Shown: positions 17,502-24,914 of the stretch, in pieces
Numbering within the stretch: the stretch's first letter is position 1
Layout of the letters: the number at the start of each line of letters is the position of its first letter
Assembly (NCBI GenBank): GCA_030652035.1
Contig: JAUSBJ010000009.1
Span: 210,587-274,586, forward strand
Reading direction: 5' to 3'
Source: Sulfurimicrobium sp.
Lineage (GTDB): Bacteria; Pseudomonadota; Gammaproteobacteria; Burkholderiales; Sulfuricellaceae
Length of the DNA stretch: 64,000 nucleotides
Notes under the pieces: model-generated
What the model was told of the DNA's origin: nothing
The model's database searches: none
What the model saw: only the letters and a program-made list of their open reading frames with translations
Translations under genes and position numbers: made by a program

Positions 17502-17861
17502 ATGGAAGCAAGAACACTGACCATTACCCTGCAACCGGACTGGCAGGAAGCATTGCGGCAAGCGGCAAAGACGGCCTTTCAGGCAGATGCCTACCAGGGC
17601 GAAACGCTCAACTTCGATTCTCCCGCCGCATTTTTCTCGCGTATGACTGAACGGCGCTGGGTGTTGATCAATACGCTACAGGGCTGCGGCGAGTTGCCGG
17701 TGCGCGAGTTGGCGCGGCGGGTCGGACGTGACGTCAAGCGCGTCCACGAGGACGCCGGTGTCCTCGTGGACCTCGGCCTGGTGGAACGCACCCCTCGCGG
17801 GGGCTTGATCTGCCCGTTCGCCGATATCCATGTGGATATGTACTTGCACCAGGCTGCATAA
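17502..17861 (+). CDS. TumA-like winged-helix antitoxin (HVO_A0114 family), orphan
   Basis: 119 residues. The C-terminal half is a winged helix (LPVRELARRVGRDVKRVHED, LGLVERTPRGGLICPF) ending with the family phrase FADIHVDMYL. Relatives are MarR-like DNA-binding antitoxins usually encoded next to a TumE/DUF6516 toxin. Here the upstream 90 bp runs straight into the urtA promoter repeat and holds no TumE frame. The downstream 262 bp also lacks one, so the toxin seems lost. A CAGGAG site precedes the ATG at 17502. Confidence 0.75.
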   Translation: MEARTLTITLQPDWQEALRQAAKTAFQADAYQGETLNFDSPAAFFSRMTERRWVLINTLQGCGELPVRELARRVGRDVKRVHEDAGVLVDLGLVERTPRGGLICPFADIHVDMYLHQAA

Positions 17862-18084
17862 AAATAAGATCGGTAAGGAAAAGCGGGAGTATCAAACTTT
17901 TCGGTAATGCAAAATAGGTGGCGGGGGGTGTGATCGTTTGGCCAATAGGGTTCGCCCAGACAAACAAGGGTATGGTTTCCGAATTGCGGCAAGGAAATGC
18001 CATGAAGCCAGACCATTCAACAGCATGTGGTGCCGCCAGCCGCTTGAAGATGGTTGCCATGTGCCATCCTTGATTTTTTAAATC

Positions 18085-18102
18085 CCTTACTATAAGGTAA
18101 GG
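18085..18102 (+). promoter_or_regulatory. Palindrome before the AbrB/VapC pair (likely autoregulatory operator)
   Basis: CCTTAC-TATAAG-GTAAGG is a 6+6 bp perfect inverted repeat 21 bp upstream of the antitoxin ATG, overlapping the AT-rich likely promoter. AbrB-type antitoxins commonly repress their own operons at such sites. The assignment is inferred from position and symmetry. Confidence 0.5.
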
Positions 18103-18123
18103 AATTATGAAACAGGAGGGCTT

Positions 18124-18366
18124 ATGTCGACTGCAACCATAACCAGCAAGGGCCAGATCACCATCCCCGCCACCGTACGCGCCGCGCTCGGCGTCGAGGC
18201 TGGAGACCGGGTAGAGTTCGTCCAGGTTGAACCCGGACATTTTGAGCTGGTTGCCGCGACGCAACCGGTAACTGCGCTGAAAGGGCTGGTGCGCAAGCCT
18301 GCCTCGCCGGTGACGATAGCGGCGATGAATGAAGCCATCGCCACCCAAGGGGCCAAAGCAAGATGA
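18124..18366 (+). CDS. AbrB/SpoVT-type antitoxin (VapB partner)
   Basis: 80 residues. The swapped-hairpin DNA-binding core is clear: ATITSKGQITIPATVRAALG then VEAGDRVEFVQVEPG. The C-terminal tail should bind and block the VapC toxin. A strong AGGAGG site precedes the ATG. The stop TGA lies inside ATGAT, the 5-bp target duplication of the MITE-like element that separates it from vapC. Before insertion the stop would have overlapped the vapC ATG as ATGA. Confidence 0.88.
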   Translation: MSTATITSKGQITIPATVRAALGVEAGDRVEFVQVEPGHFELVAATQPVTALKGLVRKPASPVTIAAMNEAIATQGAKAR

Positions 18367-18367
18367 T

Positions 18368-18603
18368 CCTAGAAACCTCAGTTGACCGCTTAACTAAGCG
18401 CATAACATGATGATGTTAATAAAATTATTTGCACACATCGTGCTCATCTGCCGGGTGAATACGCTACAGGCTGAATTGCACGGATTTTGGCGCACATGGC
18501 TGCGTTGTAACTCCTTGGAATGGAATGACCATTCCGCGTCGTTACGCCTTGCCCTGCGCCCCAAAATCCGCACACTTCAACCTGTCCAACTGAGGTTTCT
18601 AGG
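18368..18603. mobile_element. 236-bp MITE-like element between antitoxin and toxin genes
   Basis: Perfect 17-bp terminal inverted repeats CCTAGAAACCTCAGTTG (18368-18384) and its complement (18587-18603) bound the element. They are flanked by a 5-bp direct repeat ATGAT at 18363-18367 and 18604-18608. The interior carries an imperfect palindrome (CGGATTTTGG near 18480 against CCAAAATCCG near 18562) and no transposase. These are the marks of a non-autonomous transposed element. The duplicated ATGAT supplies both the antitoxin stop and the toxin start, so neither gene is broken. Confidence 0.85.
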
Positions 18604-18999
18604 ATGATAGGTTTGGACACAAACGTGCTTGTTCGCTATATCGCACAGGACGATCCAAGGCAGTCGCCCAAGGCAACGAGCCTGATCGAATCGTTGACAG
18701 CGGATGCGCCGGGCTACATCAGCATCGTTTCGGTGGTGGAGCTGGTATGGGTGCTGACAGGTTGCTACGCATCAACCAAAGGCGAGATTTGCGAGGTGCT
18801 GGAAACACTGCTGCGCACCAAGGAAATTATCGTGGCGCACGCCGATACCGTGTGGAAAGCTTTGCGGCTGTTCAAGGAAGGCAAGGCAGATTTTGCAGAC
18901 TGCCTGATAGAGCGGTCGGCAAATGAAGCCGGGTGCGGCTATACGACAACATTTGATCGCGACGCCGCCAAGCATTGCGGGATGCGGTTAATCGACTGA
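18604..18999 (+). CDS. vapC: PIN-domain ribonuclease toxin VapC
   Basis: 131 residues, full PIN length. Acidic residues are in place: D5 of LDTNVLVRY, E46 of VVELVWVL, the aspartates of KADFADCLIE, and the late TTFDRDAAK. VapC toxins cleave RNA (often tRNA-fMet or rRNA) and are neutralised by the co-encoded antitoxin. Because the MITE-like element separates the genes by 237 bp, the native coupling with the antitoxin is lost. The only bases before the ATG are element sequence (GAGGTTTCTAGG), where GAGG may serve as a ribosome-binding site about eight bases away. Confidence 0.9.
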   Translation: MIGLDTNVLVRYIAQDDPRQSPKATSLIESLTADAPGYISIVSVVELVWVLTGCYASTKGEICEVLETLLRTKEIIVAHADTVWKALRLFKEGKADFADCLIERSANEAGCGYTTTFDRDAAKHCGMRLID

Positions 19000-19065
19000 G
19001 TGTGTATGGTGGGGGCGTTGGTGTGGAAGATTATGACGCATCAATCGAGTCTGGCTCTATCGATC

Positions 19066-19192
19066 GAAATTGCGACGTTGCATGGAAGGTTCCTTGTGTA
19101 AGTAAAGTGGATCGGACTGATGGCGTTTCCAGTCGCAGCCAGATTACGAGGAGGAGCCGTGCGGAGGAATACGTCAGATGACGTATAGGGGG
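19066..19192. repeat. 127-bp direct repeat, copy 2: relic of a second urtA promoter
   Basis: Same orientation and same length as 17290-17416. On the minus strand it keeps the palindrome (19169-19186), the TAATCT-like -10, an AAGGAA ribosome-binding site and codons reading MQRRNF. The frame then hits a stop after two more codons, so no UrtA is made. Together the two copies bracket the TumA-like, AbrB and VapC genes. The divergence argues against a very recent duplication. Confidence 0.88.
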
Positions 19193-19284
19193 ATGCTGGA
19201 ATTAATTTGCAGTCTGATTGGAAGTCGCTCATTCAGGAAGAATGGGCAGACCAACTTGGAGTCATTTATATTTACAACGACTAA
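19189..19284 (+). pseudogene. 3' remnant of an unidentified gene
   Basis: An open stretch of 31 codons with no start reads ...NLQSDWKSLIQEEWADQLG then VIYIYND and a stop. Amino-acid usage looks protein-like, and AT content is higher than in the urt genes. It begins immediately at the end of direct-repeat copy 2, consistent with a gene cut by the recombination that placed the repeat there. The family is not recognised. Confidence 0.35.
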
Positions 19285-19321
19285 ATCATAAGTTTACAAT
19301 AAACGCTATCTACGTTTACAA
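19271..19321 (+). promoter_or_regulatory. Three TTTACAA direct repeats at exact 22-bp spacing
   Basis: TTTACAA occurs at 19271, 19293 and 19315, each 22 bp apart (about two helical turns), with the last copy ending 8 bp before the ATG at 19330. The spacing puts all copies on one face of the helix. They may be operator repeats bound by the HTH of the downstream protein or by another regulator, and they also supply promoter-like hexamers. Confidence 0.55.
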
Positions 19322-19329
19322 AATACAAC

Positions 19330-20352
19330 ATGGCCAAACCCTCAAAGTTTGAAACTCTCGTTCTTACGGTTACCCAAGACGTCGTTAATCATCCGCGCGA
19401 CCTTACGCGACATTATGCTGAACGATTTGGAATTTCAAGGGTCGCGGCCAACCGATATATCCAGAAACTTGAAACTGAAGGCTGGATCGCACGAAGCGGA
19501 CCATCAACACACCCCGTATTTAGCCCTGGCTACAAGCGACGAGCTGCACATCTTTACAAGTTACAAGGACTGGAAGAGCACGTAGCGTGGGAGCGCGACT
19601 TTAAGCCCTACTTTAATCTCTCTCCAAATGTACAAAACATCGTGAATCTCGGCTTTACGGAGATGCTGAACAATGCAATCGACCATTCAGCTGGCGATTC
19701 GGCCTTCGTTTGGGGTAGCCAAAATGAAGACGTATTCATCCTAATCATTTCTGATGATGGCGTAGGTATCTTTGCAAAAATCGCTGCAGCCCTTAATCTG
19801 CCGGATATGCGCCAAGCCCTATTTGAGTTATCGAAAGGAAAACTGACAACAGACCCTAGCAAGCATACTGGTGAGGGGGTATTTTTTACTTCTCGCATGT
19901 TCGATTCATTTGAGATTGGCGCCAATGGTTTGCAGTTTAACCACCGAGAAGATTCACCTAATGATTGGCTACATGAAGCAAAAGGTGTTTTCAGCAAAGG
20001 TACTGCTGTATACATGCAAATCGCACTTAAATGTGAACGTAACGCATCTGATGTGTATGCGCAGTTCACAAATGCTCCAGAAGATTATGACTTTTCTAAA
20101 ACCATAGTACCTATGAAGCTGGCCACATTTGGGGATGAACAATTGGTTTCCCGCTCACAAGCTAAGCGACTAATAGCAAGATTTGATCGCTTCAAAACTG
20201 TAATCTTAGACTTCGATGGCGTTCAAGAAATAGGACAGGCTTTCGCTGATGAGCTATTTCGCGTTTATGGAGCCAGTCACCCCGATGTTGAATTATTACC
20301 GAAGAACATGTCTGCGCAAGTAGAGCGAATGTGGCTCCGCGCTGTCTCGTAG
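19330..20352 (+). CDS. HTH - GHKL ATPase - DUF4325 (STAS-like) regulatory protein
   Basis: 340 residues. Residues about 8-60 form a winged HTH (RHYAERFGISRVAANRYIQK, LETEGWIAR). A GHKL ATP-binding domain follows, with N-box FTEMLNNAIDHS (about 109-120), G1 SDDGVGIF (141-148) and G2 KHTGEGVFFTSRM (178-190). The C-terminus (about 280-340; KTVILDFDGVQEIGQAFADE) matches DUF4325. Such proteins resemble anti-sigma kinases fused to their STAS partner, but no function is established to my knowledge. The gene is visibly more AT-rich than its neighbours, suggesting horizontal transfer. Confidence 0.8.
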   Translation: MAKPSKFETLVLTVTQDVVNHPRDLTRHYAERFGISRVAANRYIQKLETEGWIARSGPSTHPVFSPGYKRRAAHLYKLQGLEEHVAWERDFKPYFNLSPNVQNIVNLGFTEMLNNAIDHSAGDSAFVWGSQNEDVFILIISDDGVGIFAKIAAALNLPDMRQALFELSKGKLTTDPSKHTGEGVFFTSRMFDSFEIGANGLQFNHREDSPNDWLHEAKGVFSKGTAVYMQIALKCERNASDVYAQFTNAPEDYDFSKTIVPMKLATFGDEQLVSRSQAKRLIARFDRFKTVILDFDGVQEIGQAFADELFRVYGASHPDVELLPKNMSAQVERMWLRAVS

Positions 20353-20397
20353 TAGCGAGTTGCAAGCCATACTTTCCACATCCTGATAGAAGTCCCT

Positions 20398-21333
20398 CTA
20401 CCCGATCCCCGCAACCTTCCCGATAGCCAGATTGGCCGCTGCCGTGCGCGTTTCCACACCGAGCTTCTCGAATACATGTTCCAGGTGCTTGTTCACCGTG
20501 CGCGGGCTGGTGCCGAGGATGTCGCCGATGTCCTTGTTGATCTTGCCCTTGGTGACCCAGTAGAGCACTTCCGCCTCGCGTGCAGTGAGGCGGAAGGCGC
20601 TGATCAGGGCTTCGATGGTGGCGGCATGGTTTTCCTCGTGCAGTACCAGCAGCCATTCTCCTTCGTGGCCCAGGCTGCTGGGATCGTGCAGGGTGGCGAG
20701 CAGGCGGCGGCCATCCATATTCACGAGGACCGGGGGTTCGCGGTTTTCCCTGGCGGCCAGTTGCGCTTCCTCGATCCAGTCCAGGAGGCGCGGGGGAGAG
20801 TGTTCGGTATCGAGGTCGAAATAGGCCTTGAGCAGTTTGCGCGCCAGCGGGGTCTGCCATACCAGGCGGCCATCGCCGCGGCGCACGGCGGCGGTGGCCT
20901 GGCCGAAGGCGTCGAGGGCGCTGCGGGCCTGCTTCATCTGGCGGGCGTTCTGCATGTGGGCGAATATGCGGGCCAGCACTTCCTGCGGGCGGATCGGCTT
21001 GGTGACGTAGTCGGCTCCGCCGGCGGCGAAGGCGGCCACCACGTGCTCGGTTTCGGTCAGGCCGGTCATGAAGATGACGGGAATGTGCTGGGTGGCGAAA
21101 TCCGCCTTCATGGCCCGCGCTACCTGGAAGCCGTCCATGCCGGGCATCATGGCATCCAGCAACATGACGTCGGGCCGGCTCTGGCGCGCCCGCTGCAGGG
21201 CGCTTTCGCCGTTGGTGGCCACCAGCACCGTGTAACCGGCTTCATCGAGGGCATCGTGAAGCAGGGAGAGGTTTTCCGGCACATCGTCCACGATCAGGAC
21301 GATGTCCGAATTGATCCGGTCAATCGGTGTCAT
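20398..21333 (-). CDS. LuxR/NarL-type response regulator, partner of the NCS1-kinase
   Basis: 311 residues. The receiver domain (about 10-125) has the acidic pair IVDDVPENL, the phosphoacceptor aspartate in VMLLDAMMPGMDG, and the FMTG and TKPIRP residues. A linker of about 100 residues follows. The C-terminal LuxR HTH reads RLTAREAEVLYWVTKGKIN and SPRTVNKHLEHVFEKLGV. The gene overlaps the 3' end of the kinase gene by 14 bp, so the two form one two-component system. It is a DNA-binding activator by class; its targets are unknown, but the palindrome in the nearby urtA promoter is a candidate. Confidence 0.93.
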   Translation of the reverse strand: MTPIDRINSDIVLIVDDVPENLSLLHDALDEAGYTVLVATNGESALQRARQSRPDVMLLDAMMPGMDGFQVARAMKADFATQHIPVIFMTGLTETEHVVAAFAAGGADYVTKPIRPQEVLARIFAHMQNARQMKQARSALDAFGQATAAVRRGDGRLVWQTPLARKLLKAYFDLDTEHSPPRLLDWIEEAQLAARENREPPVLVNMDGRRLLATLHDPSSLGHEGEWLLVLHEENHAATIEALISAFRLTAREAEVLYWVTKGKINKDIGDILGTSPRTVNKHLEHVFEKLGVETRTAAANLAIGKVAGIG

Positions 21334-24300
21334 GCTGTTCCTGGCCCTTGCGCAGTATTTCCTTCATCGCTTCAAACTGGAACTGGCGCGCCAGCTGGCG
21401 CATCACTTCGACAAATTCGCTGTGAGCAACATCGAGCCGCTCGATTTCACCCAGCTTGTTGAGGATGCCCCGCACGTAGCCGAGGTCGATCTGCTCTTCC
21501 AGTGCTTGCAGGTATTCTTCGGGAGGATAGTTTAATCGCACCGGGGCCGAAGCGGGAGCGGGCTCTTGGGGCGGGGCTTCGGCCCGGACCCATTCCAGGT
21601 CGAGGTGCCGCCCGATCCAGTCGAGCAGGGCGTCCATCCGCACCGGCTTGGTGATGAAGTTTTCACTGGCGAGGTTCACGTCATTTTCAGCGCCTTTTTC
21701 GAAGGCGTTGGCGGAAATGACGGCGATTTCGGCATCGGTCATGCCGCCCTCGTGGATGCGGCGTATGGTTTCCCAGCCGTCGATGCCGGGCATGGCCAGA
21801 TCCATGAAGATCAGGTGGGGGCGAAAGCGCGGGATCAGGTCCAGGCATTCCTGGCCAGAATTCGCCTGGGCCAGTTGGAAGCCGAGCGGCTCCAGCATGC
21901 TGACCAGCAACTCACGGTCGGTTTTTTCATTATCGACGATGAGGATGCGGCGGCGCACGCCGACGTAGCCGATGGGGCGCACGCGGGCGGCGCCTTGCCC
22001 GCTCTGTGTCGCCGCCGCGAGCTGGGGCAGAAAGAGACGGATGCGGAAGCGGCTGCCTTGGCCCGGCGTGCTTTCCACCGTCAGCTCGCCGCCCATCACG
22101 TCAGTCAGCATTTTTGCAATGGTCAGGCCGAGCCCCGTGCCCCCTGTGGCGCCGACATGGGCGGCGCGGCCGCGCGAGAAGGGCTCGAAAATGCGCTCCA
22201 GCTCCTCCGTCGCGATGCCGGGGCCGCTATCCTCGATCTCGAAGGTGGCCATCTCGCGCTGGTATTTGAGGCGGAACACGACGCCGCCACGGGTGGTGAA
22301 TTTGACCGCATTGCCAATAATGTTGATCAGGATCTGGCGCAGGCGTCGCTCGTCCGCCCGCACTTGCGCCGGCAACTCACTCTGGGGTTGGTAGCTGAAA
22401 TCGATGCCCTTGTTGCGTGCCTGGAACTCGAACATGGCCACGATCTGCTGCACGAATTCAGGGAAATCCAGCGCCCGCACGTCCAGGCTCAGCTTGCCGC
22501 TCTCGATGCGGGCGATGTCCAGGGTGCTCTCTATCAGGGAGAGCAGGTGGTCGCCACTGCGATGGATCACGCTCACCGCCTGGCGGCGGTTGGGTGGAAT
22601 GGCCTCGTCGCCGTCGAGGATCTGGGCATACCCGAGGATGCTGTTCAGGGGGGTGCGCAGTTCGTGGCTGATGGCGGTGATGTAGCGGCTCTTGGCCTGG
22701 TTGGCCTGCTCGGCGGCCAGCTTGGCCTTCTGCAGCAACTCGTCGGTGCGGCGGTGCGAGTCGATTTCATGCAGCAGCAAGCGGGTCTGCCGGCTGGATT
22801 CCTCCTGCGCCACCTGGCGGCTGCGGTTGGCGAGCACCACCCACCAGGCAATGACGCCGGTGACCACCAGCAGGGCCGCCGAGGTGCGCGCGAACACATC
22901 GCGCAGATGGGGCAGCAGGTAGGCCTCGCCATCCTTGAGGGCCAGCATCTCCTGGTAATAGAGCAGGCCGATGAACAGCCCCAGGAGGGACACGATCCCG
23001 ATCATCATGAGCAGGTAATGGCCCAGCCCCGCTTCCAGATAGGGCCGGGCAGATGCGGGCAGCAGGCGTTCGAGCAGGGCGGTCCACTGGTCGACGAGAC
23101 GCGCGCGGGGCTTGCACTGGTCGTGGCAACGGGCGTCGAGCGTACAGCACAGGGAACAGATGTTGCCCTGGTAGGCCGGGCAGCGGGCCATGTCCTCCCC
23201 TTCGTAGTCCTTGCCGCAGAGGGTGCAGGCATGGGTGGCGCCAGCCAGGGCATTCCCGGCCCCGAGGTCCACGGGCTGGCGGGCGATGTAGTAGCGCCCT
23301 TTGGTCAGCCAGGCGATCAGGGGCGAACACACCAGGGCAGCGATCAGGGCGATGAAGATGGCGAAGGGCTGTATTTCAGGGCCGAACAGGCCGACGTAGG
23401 CCAGCACAGAAAGCAGCGAGGCGATGCCCATGGCGCCGATGCCAACCGGGTTGACATCGTACAGGTAGGCGCGGCGGAACTCGATGCCGTGCGGCGACAG
23501 ACCGAGCGGCTTGTTGATCACCAGATCCGCAACCACTGCCATCATCCAGGCCACGGCCACGTTGGAGTAGAGCCCCAGCACCCGGCCCATGGCCTGGAAC
23601 AGGTCGAGCTCCATCAGCATCAGCGCGATCAGGGTGTTGAACACCACCCACACCACCCGCCCCGGATGGCTGTGGGTGATGCGCGAGAAGAAATTGGACC
23701 AGGCCAGTGAGCCGGCATAGGCGTTGGTGACGTTGATCTTGAGCTGGGACACCACGACGAACACCACCGTGGCGGCCACCGCCCAGCCCGGATTGGAAAA
23801 AACATAGCCATAGGCCACCAGGTACATCTGGTTGGGATCGACGGCATGCTCCTGCGAAATCCCGTGGCGGATGGCGAGATAGGCAAGAAAAGCGCCCCCA
23901 AGCATCTTGACCACGCCGGGAATCACCCAGCCTGGCCCGCCGATCAGCACCCCGGCCAGCCAGCGCTTGCGGTTTTGCGTGGTGCGCTCCGGCATGAAGC
24001 GCAGGTAATCCACCTGTTCGCCCATCTGGGTGATGAGCGCCAGCGCCACGGCCAGCGCCGCGCCGAACAGGTGGACATCGAATCCGCCAGCCGGATTTTC
24101 GCTGCCGCCATGGCCGAGCAAACCGGCAAAGGCCTGCGGCTCCTTGATCAGCACGAACAGATAAGGCAGCAGCAACATCAGCAGCCAGACCGGCAGGGTG
24201 AGGGTTTGCAAACGGCTGATGGTGCTGATGCCGTGGGTCACCAGCGGGATCACCACCAGCGCGCAGATCAGGTAGCCCCAGGCAGGCGGGATGCCAAAAC

Positions 24301-24769
24301 CCAGCTCCAGCGCATAGGCCATGATGGCCGCCTCGAGGGCGAAGAATATGAAGGTGAAGGAGGCGTAGATGAGCGAGGTGACGGTGGAGCCGAGATAGCC
24401 GAAACCGGCGCCGCGCGTGAGCAGGTCCATATCCAGGCCATGAAGAGCCGCGTAGCGGCTGACCGGGATGCCGGCGAGAAAGATGATGATGCCCGCCACC
24501 ACGATCGCCCAGGCGGCGTTGAGGAAACCGTAATTGACCAGCAGGGTGGCGCCCACCGCCTCCAGCACAAGGAATGAGGCAGCACCGAAAGCGGTGTTGG
24601 CGACCTGCATCTCCGACCATTTGCGGTAGCTGCGCGGGGTGAAACGTAGCGCGTAGTCTTCCAGCGTTTCGTTCGCTACCCAGGTGTTGTAGTCGCGGCG
24701 CACCTTGAAAACATGCTGGGCAGCCGGGTTATCCTTGTTCTGGGGGGCTGGACCTGTGCTCATGTTCAA
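21320..24769 (-). CDS. NCS1 transporter - hybrid histidine kinase fusion (transceptor)
   Basis: 1149 residues. Residues about 40-490 form an NCS1 (nucleobase/hydantoin/allantoin:cation symporter) domain with about 12 hydrophobic helices. A cysteine-rich linker follows (C515, C518, C530, C538, C541, C542, C548, C552), looking like a metal-binding knuckle. Two more helices lie at about 582-604 and 630-647. Then come HisKA with H702 (SHELRTPLNS), the HATPase (N-box IIGNAVKF, G1 DSGPGI, G2 GGTGLGL), and a receiver domain with D990 (LIFMDLAMPG). Sensing by a transporter module parallels CbrA/CrbS-type kinases with SSS domains. The ligand is unknown; the urea locus nearby suggests a nitrogen compound. 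Confidence 0.92.
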   Translation of the reverse strand: MNMSTGPAPQNKDNPAAQHVFKVRRDYNTWVANETLEDYALRFTPRSYRKWSEMQVANTAFGAASFLVLEAVGATLLVNYGFLNAAWAIVVAGIIIFLAGIPVSRYAALHGLDMDLLTRGAGFGYLGSTVTSLIYASFTFIFFALEAAIMAYALELGFGIPPAWGYLICALVVIPLVTHGISTISRLQTLTLPVWLLMLLLPYLFVLIKEPQAFAGLLGHGGSENPAGGFDVHLFGAALAVALALITQMGEQVDYLRFMPERTTQNRKRWLAGVLIGGPGWVIPGVVKMLGGAFLAYLAIRHGISQEHAVDPNQMYLVAYGYVFSNPGWAVAATVVFVVVSQLKINVTNAYAGSLAWSNFFSRITHSHPGRVVWVVFNTLIALMLMELDLFQAMGRVLGLYSNVAVAWMMAVVADLVINKPLGLSPHGIEFRRAYLYDVNPVGIGAMGIASLLSVLAYVGLFGPEIQPFAIFIALIAALVCSPLIAWLTKGRYYIARQPVDLGAGNALAGATHACTLCGKDYEGEDMARCPAYQGNICSLCCTLDARCHDQCKPRARLVDQWTALLERLLPASARPYLEAGLGHYLLMMIGIVSLLGLFIGLLYYQEMLALKDGEAYLLPHLRDVFARTSAALLVVTGVIAWWVVLANRSRQVAQEESSRQTRLLLHEIDSHRRTDELLQKAKLAAEQANQAKSRYITAISHELRTPLNSILGYAQILDGDEAIPPNRRQAVSVIHRSGDHLLSLIESTLDIARIESGKLSLDVRALDFPEFVQQIVAMFEFQARNKGIDFSYQPQSELPAQVRADERRLRQILINIIGNAVKFTTRGGVVFRLKYQREMATFEIEDSGPGIATEELERIFEPFSRGRAAHVGATGGTGLGLTIAKMLTDVMGGELTVESTPGQGSRFRIRLFLPQLAAATQSGQGAARVRPIGYVGVRRRILIVDNEKTDRELLVSMLEPLGFQLAQANSGQECLDLIPRFRPHLIFMDLAMPGIDGWETIRRIHEGGMTDAEIAVISANAFEKGAENDVNLASENFITKPVRMDALLDWIGRHLDLEWVRAEAPPQEPAPASAPVRLNYPPEEYLQALEEQIDLGYVRGILNKLGEIERLDVAHSEFVEVMRQLARQFQFEAMKEILRKGQEQHDTD

Positions 24770-24914
24770 TGACGCCCCTTGCTTAAATTCTCTGGAAACT
24801 GATATTCAATTTTGGCCAAGTCGGCCCAAAAGCCGCGGCACACCGGGTTGAATCGCACAAGATTCATGAGGCAAGCTGAAACGGATGCCTTTTGTATTGA
24901 ACTGAAGCTCAACG

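Noticed and set aside
17734..18348. Minus-strand frame containing MATIFKRLAAPHAVEWSGFM
   Set aside because: Overlaps both antitoxin genes on the opposite strand; the middle part looks somewhat protein-like, but there is no recognisable family or conserved end.
21566..23710. 714-codon plus-strand open frame opposite the NCS1-kinase
   Set aside because: Lies fully antisense to a multi-domain protein with intact motifs; Gly/His/Gln-rich composition without any domain.
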